From JACQZU01 sp041908165 (GTDB taxonomy: Bacteria > Acidobacteriota > Holophagae > Holophagales > Holophagaceae): a DNA stretch of 64,000 bases. The DNA is taken from contig JAYRFV010000116.1 in assembly GCA_041908165.1 (NCBI GenBank), forward strand, positions 70,318-134,317, read 5' to 3'. Shown here piece by piece: positions 44,230 through 53,390 of this stretch (position 1 is the stretch's first letter; each line of letters opens with the position of its first letter). The position numbers were made by a program, and so were the translations under genes. The notes beneath the pieces are model-generated. The model did not search any database. It was not told the DNA's origin and saw only the letters and a program-made list of their open reading frames with translations.

Positions 44230-45108
44230 ATGCGCCTTCGGCATCTTCCCGTCCTTCTCGCCGTGCCCGCGGCCGTGCTCCCCTGCGCCGCCCAGGAGGC
44301 CAACCTTGGGCAGAAGCTGAGGACCGAGCGGCCCGAGATCGAGCGGATGATCAACGAGCTGCAGCCCAGGGAGGCGCTGGCCCGGGTCGAGGCCCTGCTG
44401 CCGGCCGCCAAGCCGGCCTTCGACAAGACCAGCCCGCAGACCATGTACATGAGCTACGCGTCGATGCTGTCCTTGAGCCAGGCCTACCACCTCGCCTTCA
44501 AGGCCGCCAACGCCGCCGGCCAGTGGGAGAAGGCCCTCGAGCTCATCAAGAAGGCCCAAGAGGTGGGCTCCGACAACTACGCCGGGGTGAAGGAGCCCTT
44601 CAAGCTGATCGCCCAGGACAGCCGGGCCATGGCCGAGCGCACCCGCGCCAACCTGAAGGAGAACGAGCCCTACATCAACCAGTTGAAGGCGATCCCCAAC
44701 AAGGACGCCAGCGACCTGCAGCAGCTCGAGCTGGTGGAGAAGGAGAAGAAGAACATCGAGGAGCTCGACAAGCGGGCCCAGGCCTTCGAGGGATTCATCG
44801 AGACCGCCAAGGCCGATTCCGAGCGCTACCAGCCCTTCGTCGCCTACATCGAGAAGCAGATCAAGGAGCAGGAGGCCCAGATCGCCGAGTACAAGCCCGG
44901 CAAGGGCGACAAGGGGAAGTGGGTGGAGGCCGTCATCGCCAACCCGCAGACCTACGCCTCCATCACCGAGAAGCGGGACCTGCTGGGCTTCCTCTACCGC
45001 CTCAACACCCTCGACCCCGAGAACGCGAAGGTGCTGCGGGAGATCGACGTGGTCCTCGGCAAGGCAGCCCCGGCCCCCAAGGCGCCGGCGCGTCCCCGCA
45101 AGAAGTAG
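44230..45108 (+). CDS. Secreted helical protein of unknown function, paralogue 1
   Basis: 292 residues with a signal peptide ending near CAAQE (probably cleaved after AQE or, if lipidated, at the preceding Cys). The mature part is almost entirely helical and charged (Lys/Glu-rich), with heptad-like stretches (VEKEKKNIEELDKRAQAFEGFIETAKAD). The shared ends LGQKLRTERPEIERM and KRDLLGFLYRLNTLDPENAKVLREIDVVLGK match paralogue 2. I recognise no family. It could be a periplasmic coiled-coil or TPR-like scaffold. The gene is monocistronic-looking with its own promoter. Confidence 0.8.
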   Translation: MRLRHLPVLLAVPAAVLPCAAQEANLGQKLRTERPEIERMINELQPREALARVEALLPAAKPAFDKTSPQTMYMSYASMLSLSQAYHLAFKAANAAGQWEKALELIKKAQEVGSDNYAGVKEPFKLIAQDSRAMAERTRANLKENEPYINQLKAIPNKDASDLQQLELVEKEKKNIEELDKRAQAFEGFIETAKADSERYQPFVAYIEKQIKEQEAQIAEYKPGKGDKGKWVEAVIANPQTYASITEKRDLLGFLYRLNTLDPENAKVLREIDVVLGKAAPAPKAPARPRKK

Positions 45109-45157
45109 GGCCGGGGCCCCTTACCGTCCGCAGACGCCCTGGGCGGCACGGAGCCCC

Positions 45158-45186
45158 TTGGACGGGGCGACGGGATGACGGACAAT
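45158..45186 (+). promoter_or_regulatory. Predicted promoter of the second paralogue (45213)
   Basis: TTGGAC (45158-45163), 17-bp spacer, GACAAT (45181-45186), again followed by CCAGGTTCCGC. The match to the first promoter shows the duplication included the control region. Confidence 0.55.
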
Positions 45187-45212
45187 CCAGGTTCCGCATC
45201 CAGGAGCGAGCC

Positions 45213-46091
45213 ATGCGTCCCACGCCCATCCCCGTCCTGCTCGCCGCCTCGAGCCTGGTGGCCCAGGGACCCTCCGCGGAACCCACCCTGGGCCAGCGGC
45301 TCCGCACCGAGCGCCCTGAAATCGAGCGCCTCCTGGCTGACGCCCAGCCCCGGGAGGCCCTGAAGCGGGCGGAGGCCCTCCTCCCCGCCGCTCCCCCGGC
45401 CTTCGACGCCACCGACACGCGGACCCAGGTCCAGAGCCACTTCAACAACCTCGCCCTGAGCCAGGCGTACTACCTGGCCTTCAAGGCGGCCGACGCCGCC
45501 GGCCACTGGGAGAAGGCCCTGGAGCACATCCGGAAGGCCCACGAGACCGCCGCCTCCAACCTCGCCGCGGTCAAGGACGCCTTCCCGAAGATCAGCGAGA
45601 ACTTCGCTTCCAGCGGCCGCCGCAGCAAGGCGGTGCTGACCGAGCATGCCGAGATGATCAAGGCCCTGAGGGCCAAGCCCAACCCGGACCCGGGCGAGCA
45701 GCAGACCCTCGACGGGGTCCTGAAGGAGGAGAAGAACATCGTCGAGGCCGAGAAGTGGTCCAAGGTCTTCCTCGGCTACCTCGATGCGGCCAAGGAGGAT
45801 GCCGAGCGGTACAAGCCCTTCGTGGCCGCCGAGGAGGCTAGGATCCAGGGACAGGAGGCCCAGATCGCGGAGTACAAGGCCGGCAAGGGCGAGAAGACCC
45901 GGTGGGTGGAGGCGATCATCGCCAATCCCTCCACCTATGCATCCCTGACCGAGAAGCGCGACCTGCTCGGATTCCTCTACCGCCTGAACGTCCTCGATCC
46001 GGAGAACCGGAAGGTGCTCCGCCAGATCGATGTGGTCCTGGGCAAGGCCGCGCCCGAGCCGGTCCGCAAGGGCAAGGGCAAGACCCGCTGA
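45213..46091 (+). CDS. Secreted helical protein of unknown function, paralogue 2
   Basis: 292 residues, the same length as paralogue 1. Identical landmarks are LRTERPEIERLL, PREALKRAEALLPAA, ALSQAYYLAFKAADAAG and KRDLLGFLYRLNVLDPEN. The signal peptide (IPVLLAASSLVAQG) differs from paralogue 1, and the middle third (residues 110-190) has diverged most. It arose by tandem duplication that also copied the promoter. Function unknown; a periplasmic location is predicted. Confidence 0.8.
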   Translation: MRPTPIPVLLAASSLVAQGPSAEPTLGQRLRTERPEIERLLADAQPREALKRAEALLPAAPPAFDATDTRTQVQSHFNNLALSQAYYLAFKAADAAGHWEKALEHIRKAHETAASNLAAVKDAFPKISENFASSGRRSKAVLTEHAEMIKALRAKPNPDPGEQQTLDGVLKEEKNIVEAEKWSKVFLGYLDAAKEDAERYKPFVAAEEARIQGQEAQIAEYKAGKGEKTRWVEAIIANPSTYASLTEKRDLLGFLYRLNVLDPENRKVLRQIDVVLGKAAPEPVRKGKGKTR

Positions 46092-46098
46092 GGGTTGC

Positions 46099-46127
46099 GA
46101 AGGCCCGCGCCGGAAGCGCGGGCCTTC
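46099..46127. terminator. Hairpin between convergent genes
   Basis: A 12-bp perfect GC-rich stem (46099-46110 with 46116-46127) and a 5-nt loop, between the second paralogue and the NHL gene. No T-run follows on either strand, so it may act as a factor-assisted terminator. Confidence 0.5.
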
Positions 46128-46143
46128 AGGGACTGCCGGGAGC

Positions 46144-48708
46144 TCAGGGCGCGGTGACCAGCCAGACGCCGGTGGGCGTTCCCACCAGCAGGTCGCCGGC
46201 GAGGGTGAAGGCCAGGGCGCTGGGCCGGTAGAGGGTTGCCGGCAAGGGACCGGGATAGGTCCCTGACTGCCCACGGGTTCCGACCACCGTGGTTACCTCT
46301 CCGGCGGGAGTGACCTTGCGCACCAGGTCGTTGGCGAAGTCCGCCACGAACAGGTTCCCCGCGCCATCCAGGGCGAGGGACCAGGGGCTGTTGAAGCGTG
46401 CCGCGGCGCCGGTGCCGTCGGCGTCGCCGGCAACCCCAGGCATCCCCGCGAGGGTGGTCACCACGCCCGCGGGCGTGATCTTGCGAATGGTGTGGGCGGA
46501 CCAGTCGGAGACGTACAGGTTGCCGATGGCGTCGCGGACGATGCCGACCGGGCCCGTGAACCGGGCCGCGGCGCCCGTACCGTCCAAATGGCCGGAGGCG
46601 CCGAGCTGCCCGGCGAAGGTGGTCACCACCCCTGCCGGCGTGACCTTGCGGATCGCGCTGTTGTCGGTGTCCGCCACGTAGACGTTGCCCGCGTTGTCGA
46701 TCGCCGTGCCGTGCGGGCTCTTGAACCGGGCGGCGGCCCCGGTTCCATCCACCGACCCAGAGGCGCCCCCGAGGCCCGCGAGGGTCGTGACGACGCCGGC
46801 GGACGAGACCTTGCGGACCGTCTGGCCGGTGGCGTCGCCGAGGACGAGGTTGCCGGCGCTGTCGAGGGACATGTTGGCGATGTAGAGGTTCCGGAACTGC
46901 GCAGAGGCGCCCGTGCCGTCGGCCGTGCCGTAGGTCCCTCCTGCGAGGGTGCTCACGGTGGCCCCGCTGATCCGCCGGACCTTGTAGTTGTAGGCATCGG
47001 CCACGAGGATGCCGCCCGTGCCATCCACCAGCAGCGCGTCGACCTCGTTGAACCTCGCCTCCGCCAGCGTGCCGTCGGTGCTGCCGGTCGCGAAGTAGGT
47101 GCCGGCGAGGGTGGTCACCTGGCCGCCGGCGATTTTCCGGATGGTTCCATTGGCCCAGTCGGAGACGTACACCGCCCCGTCGGCGCCGACGGCCAGGGCG
47201 CAGGGGCCGGTGAACCGGGCGTCGGCGGCGGCACCGTCCTGGTAGCCGGAGCTTCCGCCGGCCAGGGTGCTGACTTCCCCGGTGGCGGGGTTCACCTTGC
47301 GGATCCGGTGCGAACTCCAGTCGGCCGCGTAGAGCATCCCGTCCGGTCCCAGGGCCATGCCGCAGGTCCAGCTGAACCGCGCCGCGCCGCCCACCCCGTC
47401 GGTGGTGCCACTCACCCCGGGACTTCCTGCCAGGGTGCTGACCTCGCCGGTGGCGAGGACCAGCTTGCGCAGCACGGAATTGCTGACATCGACGATGAAC
47501 AGGTTGCCCGTGCCGTCGAGGACCAGGGCGCGGACCTGGTCGCCGAACTTGGCGCTGGCGGCGGGACCGTCCTGGTGGCCGGAAGCTCCGACCGTGCCGG
47601 CGATGGTGGTGGTGGTGCCGTCCGCCAGGACCTTGCGGATCACCTGATTCCCGGCGTCGCCCACGTACACCGAGCCGCTGCCGTCCACCGCGAGGCCCTG
47701 CAGGTTGCCGCCGAACCGGACCGCGGCGCCGATGCCGTTGACATGGCCGAACTGGCCGGCGGTGCCGGCGAGGGTGGTCACCACTCCGGCGGGCGTCACC
47801 TTCCGCAGGGTGCCGTTGCCGTAGTCGCCCACGTAGAGGTTGCCGCTGCCATCGATCGCCAGGCCCCGGGGCTGGTTGAACCGGGCAGCGCCGCCCGTGC
47901 CATCGGCGCTGCCGGACTTCCCGGCGGTGCCGACGAAGGTGCTGACCAGGCCTGTCGATGTGACCTTCCGGATGGTGTGGTTGGTGGAGTCGGTGACGTA
48001 CAGGCTGCCGGCTGCATCGCGCACCGCGTACCAGAGCAGGGAGAACCGTGCCGCGGCCCCCTGGCCGTCGAGGTTTCCGACACTGGACGCGCTCCCGGCG
48101 AACCAGTCGAGGCCGCGGGCGGCGATCTGGAGCGTGGCGCTCGCGTCCGGTCCCAGGGGATTGCTGGCGACCAGCGTGTAGGTTCCGCGCCGCGCGGGCG
48201 ACACGCCGATGGTGGTCATTCCCTGGACCGAATTGCCGTTCAGGGTCAGCGCGGAGGTCCGGGCGCCCAGGGTCCAGTTCAGGATCGCCGGTGAGCCCAT
48301 GTTCACGACCGCCGAAGGGGTGGTGAAGGAGCTGATGCTCGGCGGATTGGTTTCCACGTTCACGGTGGCGTCGGCCGTGATGCTGGCGTTGGCCGCGTTG
48401 GTGACGGTGAGCGTGTAGGTGGTGGTGCTCTGCGGCGTGACCGGGTAGGCGGTGCCGGAGGTGGCGCTGGCGGTCACCTGGCTGCTGTTCGTCCCGGCGC
48501 TGCCGATCTTGCCGGTGCCGTTGCTGAACACGCCGGTCAACTGCGACGTCTCGTTCCGGAAGATCTGCGAGGCGCTGGCCGTGAAGGTGCCGATGGTCGG
48601 GTTCGCCGGCGGCGGCGGCGTCGAGCTTCCGCCGCCTCCGCCTCCGCAGGCGAGTTGGAGGCAGAGTGCCCCGAGAAGGGTGGTCAAGGTGGCGATCGGT
48701 CGGGACAT
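46144..48708 (-). CDS. NHL-repeat lipoprotein with Ig-like N-terminal domains
   Basis: 854 residues. The N-terminus has a lipobox (LCLQLAC) then a Gly/Ser/Pro linker. Two Ig-like beta domains follow (about 40-215: TIGTFTASASQIFRNETSQLTG and SISSFTTPSAVVNMGSPAILNW). The rest is about twelve NHL-type blades of 50-60 residues, each ending near GNLYVADxxNxxIRKVTPAGVVTTLAG, consistent with two six-bladed propellers. NHL propellers bind ligands or proteins; here the protein should sit on the outer face of the cell envelope. The leader upstream (48709-48842) is very AT-rich. Blades are similar to each other, so internal recombination is likely. Confidence 0.88.
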   Translation of the reverse strand: MSRPIATLTTLLGALCLQLACGGGGGGSSTPPPPANPTIGTFTASASQIFRNETSQLTGVFSNGTGKIGSAGTNSSQVTASATSGTAYPVTPQSTTTYTLTVTNAANASITADATVNVETNPPSISSFTTPSAVVNMGSPAILNWTLGARTSALTLNGNSVQGMTTIGVSPARRGTYTLVASNPLGPDASATLQIAARGLDWFAGSASSVGNLDGQGAAARFSLLWYAVRDAAGSLYVTDSTNHTIRKVTSTGLVSTFVGTAGKSGSADGTGGAARFNQPRGLAIDGSGNLYVGDYGNGTLRKVTPAGVVTTLAGTAGQFGHVNGIGAAVRFGGNLQGLAVDGSGSVYVGDAGNQVIRKVLADGTTTTIAGTVGASGHQDGPAASAKFGDQVRALVLDGTGNLFIVDVSNSVLRKLVLATGEVSTLAGSPGVSGTTDGVGGAARFSWTCGMALGPDGMLYAADWSSHRIRKVNPATGEVSTLAGGSSGYQDGAAADARFTGPCALAVGADGAVYVSDWANGTIRKIAGGQVTTLAGTYFATGSTDGTLAEARFNEVDALLVDGTGGILVADAYNYKVRRISGATVSTLAGGTYGTADGTGASAQFRNLYIANMSLDSAGNLVLGDATGQTVRKVSSAGVVTTLAGLGGASGSVDGTGAAARFKSPHGTAIDNAGNVYVADTDNSAIRKVTPAGVVTTFAGQLGASGHLDGTGAAARFTGPVGIVRDAIGNLYVSDWSAHTIRKITPAGVVTTLAGMPGVAGDADGTGAAARFNSPWSLALDGAGNLFVADFANDLVRKVTPAGEVTTVVGTRGQSGTYPGPLPATLYRPSALAFTLAGDLLVGTPTGVWLVTAP

Positions 48709-48765
48709 GCAGGCTCCGGATCGTGCAGTTCTTGGAAGTGAGTCATTCGTTTTTTTCACAATGGC

Positions 48766-48846
48766 TTGATTTGATTTGATGGGAAAAATCATTATCAAGC
48801 AATTCTTGAAGATTGAAATCGAGATGGAGTCCATCTGTCAATAGCC
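48766..48846 (-). promoter_or_regulatory. AT-rich promoter region of the NHL lipoprotein
   Basis: A TTGACA (48842-48837, minus strand) and, further down, a GATAAT (about 48796-48791) lie in an AT-rich leader; a second arrangement TTTCAA - 16 bp - GATAAT is also possible. An 11-bp palindrome, ATGGACTCCAT (about 48825-48835), sits in the spacer and could be an operator. Assignment is by eye. Confidence 0.4.
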
Positions 48847-48906
48847 TTTCCAGCGCACCTACCGGTTCAACCCGGGCGGCCCCGGCCGTGCTGGTAGCCT
48901 CGAGCC

Positions 48907-51159
48907 ATGGCCCGCCGCACTCCACCGCCGTCCCGTCCATCCTTCCGGCCGCCGACGCCGCGCCATCCCGGCGCGCGGGCCGGCGAGACCTTCGAGGCCA
49001 CCTTCCTGGGCCACCCCGAAGGCACCGGCGGCTTCCTCCGTCCCCTCGGTGCCCAGAAGGGGCAGGGCCTCGACCTGCTCGTCGACTGGCGGGATGCCCG
49101 CGGAACGATCCACGGCGACCGGGTCCAGGCCGAGGTGTGCGGGGAGACCTGGGACGGCCGCCTCAAAGGCGCGGTGGTCCGCATCCTCGCCCGCGGCGAG
49201 CAGCCCATCCCGGCCCACCTGCAGAAGCAGGAGTGGGGATGGCGCGCGATCCCCCTGGAACCACGGCTGCAGCAGATCGTCTCGGTGCCGCCCAGCGACC
49301 TGGCCGGCGACGGCGACCTGGTCAGCGTCAAGCTGAACGCCGACCCCGGCGCCCAGCAGCTGCGCGGGGTGGTGGTGGCCCGGCTGGGCCGGCCCACCGA
49401 CCTGAAGATCGAGAACCGCCTCACCGCCGCCCTGTTCAACCTCCGCACCGAATTCCCGAAGGCGGTGATGGAGGAGCTGGCCCCCTTCCCCACCGCGATC
49501 CCGGCGGACTGGATCCAGGGCCGCGAGGACCTGCGCGGCGCCCTCACCTGCACCATCGATCCCCCCACCGCCCAGGATTTCGACGACGCCATCAGCCTGG
49601 AGCCGCTGCCTCCCGAGGACGGAGGCGGCTGGCTGCTGGGCGTGCACATCGCCGACGTCAGCCACTATGTCCCCGAGGCCGGCCCCCTGGACCTGGAGGC
49701 CCGCCTTCGTGGCACCTCGGTGTACTTCCCCGACGAATGCATCCCGATGCTGCCCGAGCGCCTGAGCGGCGAGCTGTGCAGCCTGCGCGAGGGCGTCGAC
49801 CGGCTCACCCTCAGCGCCTGGATCACCCTCGGGCCGAAGCTGGACGTGGTCGAGACGCGGTTCAGCGAAAGTGTCATCCGCAGCCGCCGTCGGCTCGCCT
49901 ACGACGAGGTCAAGGCCGCCTGCATCGACCTCGACCGGCCCTGCCGCGAGGCCTTCGGCGAGGACCTCTGCGCCATGCTCGACGAGGCCCTGCGCGTCTC
50001 CAGGGCGCTCACCGCCAAGCGCCTCGGGCGCGGCGCCCTCAATCTCGACACCGAGGAGACCGAGTTCGTCTTCGATGCCGAAGGCCGCCCGGTGGACGCC
50101 CGCAAGTACGCCCGCCACGACGCCCACCGGATGATCGAGGAGTTCATGCTGCTGGCCAACGAGGCCGTGGCGGCCTTCTTCACCCGCCGCAAGCTGCCCA
50201 GCATCTACCGCATCCACGACGAGCCGGATCCGCTCAAGCTGGAGGTCTTCAAGGAGGTCGCCCTGGCCCTGGGCCTGCTGCGGCCCTTCGAGGCGCCCAC
50301 ACCGGAAATCCTCAACAGGCTGCTGGACAGGATCCGCGGCGGCCCGCTCGAGGCCATGCTGAACACCCTGCTGGTGCGCAGCCTCAAGCGCGCGGCCTAC
50401 AGCGTCGACAACATCGGCCACTCCGGCCTGGCGCTGCAGGACTACCTGCACTTCACCAGCCCGATCCGCCGCTACCCCGACCTGGTCGTGCACCGCCTGC
50501 TGCGCCGCGCGCTGCGCGGCGAGCCCTTCCCGGAGGCGCTGAAGGGCCTGCTGGCGATGCTCGCCAAGCAGTCCAGCGACGCCGAGCAGGCCGCCACCGA
50601 GGCCGAGCGCGAGAACGACCGCTGGAAGACCTGCCTGGTGATGAAGGGCCGCATCGGCCAGCGCTTCGAGGGCGTGGTCCAGGGCTTCTCCGCCAAGGTG
50701 ATGTTCGTGAAGCTGACCCGCCCCTTCGTCGAGGTCGGGGTTCCGCTGGGCGCCCTTGGCGGCGGCTTCGAGGTGGACGAGCACCGCACCCGGGCCGCCG
50801 GCATGAAGGGCCAGGTCGTGCTCGCCATTGGCGACACGCTCAAGGTGGAGGTCACCGGCGTGGACGAGGACCTGCGCCGGGTCAGCGCCTGGGTGGTGGA
50901 AGCCCAGGCGCTGGACGGCAAGGGCAAGCGGACGACCTTTGTGCCCAGCCTCTCGGCCCCGGCCACCCTGCGGGAGGCCGACTTCGTCGGCGAGAGGCCC
51001 CGTGGACGGGTCGCGCCGGGCCAGGGCGGCGAGCGGCCGCGGCGCGACGGCCGCCCCTCCGGCCGGCCGCCGACGCCGGCGCGGGCCGGCGGCGGTCCGG
51101 CCAGGCCCGCCCGCACGGGCGCCGGCCGGCCGCAGCCGACCGGGCGCAAGAAGCGCTGA
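48907..51159 (+). CDS. rnr: Ribonuclease R (RNB-family 3'-5' exoribonuclease)
   Basis: 750 residues. N-terminal Pro/Arg-rich tail, cold-shock domain (about 25-175), RNB catalytic domain with the Mg-binding TIDPPTAQDFDDAISL acidic cluster and HIADVSHYV, then HSGLALQDYLHFTSPIRRYPDLVVHR, and a C-terminal S1 domain (KGRIGQRFEGVVQGFSAKVMFVKL). It ends in a long Arg/Gly/Pro-rich basic tail (about 695-750) that is typical of RNase R and binds RNA. It degrades structured RNA in the cytoplasm. Start ATG 48907. Confidence 0.97.
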   Translation: MARRTPPPSRPSFRPPTPRHPGARAGETFEATFLGHPEGTGGFLRPLGAQKGQGLDLLVDWRDARGTIHGDRVQAEVCGETWDGRLKGAVVRILARGEQPIPAHLQKQEWGWRAIPLEPRLQQIVSVPPSDLAGDGDLVSVKLNADPGAQQLRGVVVARLGRPTDLKIENRLTAALFNLRTEFPKAVMEELAPFPTAIPADWIQGREDLRGALTCTIDPPTAQDFDDAISLEPLPPEDGGGWLLGVHIADVSHYVPEAGPLDLEARLRGTSVYFPDECIPMLPERLSGELCSLREGVDRLTLSAWITLGPKLDVVETRFSESVIRSRRRLAYDEVKAACIDLDRPCREAFGEDLCAMLDEALRVSRALTAKRLGRGALNLDTEETEFVFDAEGRPVDARKYARHDAHRMIEEFMLLANEAVAAFFTRRKLPSIYRIHDEPDPLKLEVFKEVALALGLLRPFEAPTPEILNRLLDRIRGGPLEAMLNTLLVRSLKRAAYSVDNIGHSGLALQDYLHFTSPIRRYPDLVVHRLLRRALRGEPFPEALKGLLAMLAKQSSDAEQAATEAERENDRWKTCLVMKGRIGQRFEGVVQGFSAKVMFVKLTRPFVEVGVPLGALGGGFEVDEHRTRAAGMKGQVVLAIGDTLKVEVTGVDEDLRRVSAWVVEAQALDGKGKRTTFVPSLSAPATLREADFVGERPRGRVAPGQGGERPRRDGRPSGRPPTPARAGGGPARPARTGAGRPQPTGRKKR

Positions 51160-51163
51160 GCGG

Positions 51164-51577
51164 CTACTGGTTGTAGCGCGCGCAGAGGTAGGAGATGCCG
51201 ACGCCCATGACCTGCTCCCAGGCCGCTTCGACGTCTGCCGACGCGTCCGGATCGCAGCCGCGGACGGCCTCCAGCAGGCTGTCCAGCCAGAGGTCGTAGA
51301 GTTCGGCGCCGATGGCGAGCTGCCGGGCGCCGTGCCGCTCCGCCAGGCCGTCCAGGTGCGCAAGCTGGCCTCCGCCGTCGTTCTGCGCCGCCCGCAGCAT
51401 CAGGTTGAAGGAGGCGTTCAGCATCTGCTTCTGCCTCACGAAGTCGGTTCCGGCGAACTTCTCCCGGACCTTGGGCGAGGACGCCAGGAACAGCTCGTAG
51501 AAGCGGTCCAGGAACCCCGGCTGGGCGGTGCAGCGGGCGAGGCTCTGCTCGAAGGTCCGAAGGGTGGCGGTGTCCAT
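51164..51577 (-). CDS. Single-domain globin
   Basis: 137 residues. The FYELFLASSPKVREKFAG segment (B/C helices) and the proximal His82 in GLAERHGARQLAIGAELYDLWLDSLLEAV (F helix) match flavohaemoglobin-type or Vitreoscilla-type globins. It should bind haem and O2 or NO in the cytoplasm. The start ATG 51577 lies 10 bp after the FHA-PP2C gene stop, in the same direction, so the two may be co-transcribed, which would link the globin to a signalling context. Confidence 0.88.
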   Translation of the reverse strand: MDTATLRTFEQSLARCTAQPGFLDRFYELFLASSPKVREKFAGTDFVRQKQMLNASFNLMLRAAQNDGGGQLAHLDGLAERHGARQLAIGAELYDLWLDSLLEAVRGCDPDASADVEAAWEQVMGVGISYLCARYNQ

Positions 51578-51587
51578 GGGCTCCTTC

Positions 51588-53234
51588 CTAGGCCGTGCGC
51601 CGGACCAGGACGATGGTCTGGTCGTCGGCCAGGGGCGCGCCCTTGGTGTGGCGCAGCAACGCCTCGTTGAGGCCGCGGTGGAGGTCCTCCAGGGGTGGCG
51701 CCCCCAGGTTGCGGAGCACCTCGGCGATGAGGTCGATGTCGAACTCGACACCCTCCGGGTTGGCGGCCTCGGTGATCCCGTCCGTGTACAGGAACAGCAG
51801 GTCGCCGGGCTGCAAGTGCAGGGCGCCCTGGCCGTACTCGCCGCCGGGGAACATGGCCAACGGGAAACCCTGGCTGGGCAGCAGTTCCTGGGTGCCGTCG
51901 GCGCGCAGCAGCAGGATCGGGTTGTGGCCGGCGTTGGTGAAGGTCAGGGAGCCGTCGCGCGGATCCAGCAGGGCCAGGAAGGCGGTGATGAAGCGGTTGG
52001 TGGTGGTGCGCTTGCTGAGGGCCAGGGAGAGCTTGCCGGCCAGCGCCGCCGGCTCAGCGGCATCCTCGCTCCAGGCCTGCATGAAGGCCTGGAAGGTGGC
52101 CATCAGCAGGCCCGGTCCGATGCCCTTGCCCGCCACATCGGCGATCGCCAGCCAGGTCTTGCCGTCCGGACCGGGCCAGGCGCCGTAGAGGTCCCCGGAC
52201 ACCTGCCGGCAGGCCACGTTGATCCCGAACAGGTCGAAGCGCTGCAGCTCCGGCAGCCGGTCGGGCAGGATCCGCACCTGGATCTGCCGGGCCAGGGCCA
52301 TCTCCTTTTCCATGATCCGCTTCTGCGCCACCTCCTCGGTGAGGCGCGCGGCGCGGATCTTGGCGGCGACCATGTGCCCCAGCACCGCCACCAGCCGGAG
52401 GTCCTCCTCGGTGAACGGCACGCGCATGGGCCCGGCGTCCAGGTAGACCATGCCGACCACCTCGCCGCCGTGCTCCAGCGGCACCGTCATGATCGAGGTG
52501 ATCCCGCTGGTCACCAGCGACTGCGCCTGGGCCAGCTTCGAATCGAGCAGCGGGTTGTTGATGAGCAGGGCCTCGCGGCGCTGCAGGGCCGCGTCCAGCA
52601 TGGTCTGCGACAGCTTCACCTGGAAGTCCTGGCCCCGGCTCGCGGAGCGCGCCGACACCTGGACCATCGCACCGGAGGCGTCCTTCAGCAGGACCACGCC
52701 GCGCCCCGGCTTGAGGAACGCGTAGAGCTGCTCGAGCAGGCCCCACAGCATCATCTCGGTGGGGATGTCGCCGAGCATCTCGACGCTGAGGGTGTGGACG
52801 ATGTCCAGCGCCTCCTTGTAGCGGGCTTCCTTGCTCGAGCCGCGGTCACCGGACTGCGAGGAGGTCCGAAGCTGGTCCACCCGCATGATCAGGGAGACGT
52901 TGGCCTGGGGGACGTCGCCGGCCTCCGCCTGCACCGCGGCGGCGACCTTCGGTTCCAGGTGGAAGGTCAGCCGGCCGAAGACCAGGTCGTCCCGCTCGGT
53001 GACCGGACGGACTCCCTGCAGCAGCGTTCCGCTGACCAGGGTCCCGTTGCGCGAGCCGAGATCCTCCAGCAAGGCCGAGCCATCCTTCCAGAGCAGCCGC
53101 GCATGGTTCCGCGACAGGCTGGAGTCCTCCAGCACCAGGTCGTTGGAGGAGGCCCGGCCGATGCTGATCTCCGGCTTCTCCTTCCCGAGCAGGAGGGGTG
53201 GGCGTCCAGGGAGCCGTATCCAGTATTCGGCCAT
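51588..53234 (-). CDS. FHA-GAF-PP2C (SpoIIE/RsbU-type) phosphatase
   Basis: 548 residues. An FHA domain (about 1-95: ISIGRASSNDLVLEDSSLSRNHARL, LEDLGSRNGTLVSG) binds phosphothreonine. A GAF domain (about 150-300) follows, then a SpoIIE/PP2C phosphatase (about 320-545) with VSGDLYGAWPG, LAIADVAGKGIGPGLLMA, FLYTDGITEA and DDQTIVLVRR metal motifs. The FHA domain is a natural reader of kinase-phosphorylated proteins, and the divergent gene (53391) encodes a Ser/Thr kinase. Its product may act on STAS proteins such as that at 14916. Start ATG 53234. Confidence 0.93.
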   Translation of the reverse strand: MAEYWIRLPGRPPLLLGKEKPEISIGRASSNDLVLEDSSLSRNHARLLWKDGSALLEDLGSRNGTLVSGTLLQGVRPVTERDDLVFGRLTFHLEPKVAAAVQAEAGDVPQANVSLIMRVDQLRTSSQSGDRGSSKEARYKEALDIVHTLSVEMLGDIPTEMMLWGLLEQLYAFLKPGRGVVLLKDASGAMVQVSARSASRGQDFQVKLSQTMLDAALQRREALLINNPLLDSKLAQAQSLVTSGITSIMTVPLEHGGEVVGMVYLDAGPMRVPFTEEDLRLVAVLGHMVAAKIRAARLTEEVAQKRIMEKEMALARQIQVRILPDRLPELQRFDLFGINVACRQVSGDLYGAWPGPDGKTWLAIADVAGKGIGPGLLMATFQAFMQAWSEDAAEPAALAGKLSLALSKRTTTNRFITAFLALLDPRDGSLTFTNAGHNPILLLRADGTQELLPSQGFPLAMFPGGEYGQGALHLQPGDLLFLYTDGITEAANPEGVEFDIDLIAEVLRNLGAPPLEDLHRGLNEALLRHTKGAPLADDQTIVLVRRTA

Positions 53235-53390
53235 GGTGTTTCCTTGGGCTGACAGTGGCAGGAAAAAACATAGCAACCACGTTAATCATCAATGTTTTGG
53301 TATCTCACCTCCCAGGGTGGTCCGTACTATTCTGGAAATCAAGTCTCAACCACAACGATCCCACGACACCCGCAGCGAGGGAGGCAGCGC
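53235..53390. promoter_or_regulatory. AT-rich divergent region between the phosphatase and kinase genes
   Basis: 156 bp containing an AT-rich core (53260-53305) and TACTAT-type -10 candidates for the kinase gene (about 53325). Both starts have good ribosome sites or short leaders, so the genes may be co-regulated. Individual -35/-10 elements cannot be fixed confidently. Confidence 0.4.
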
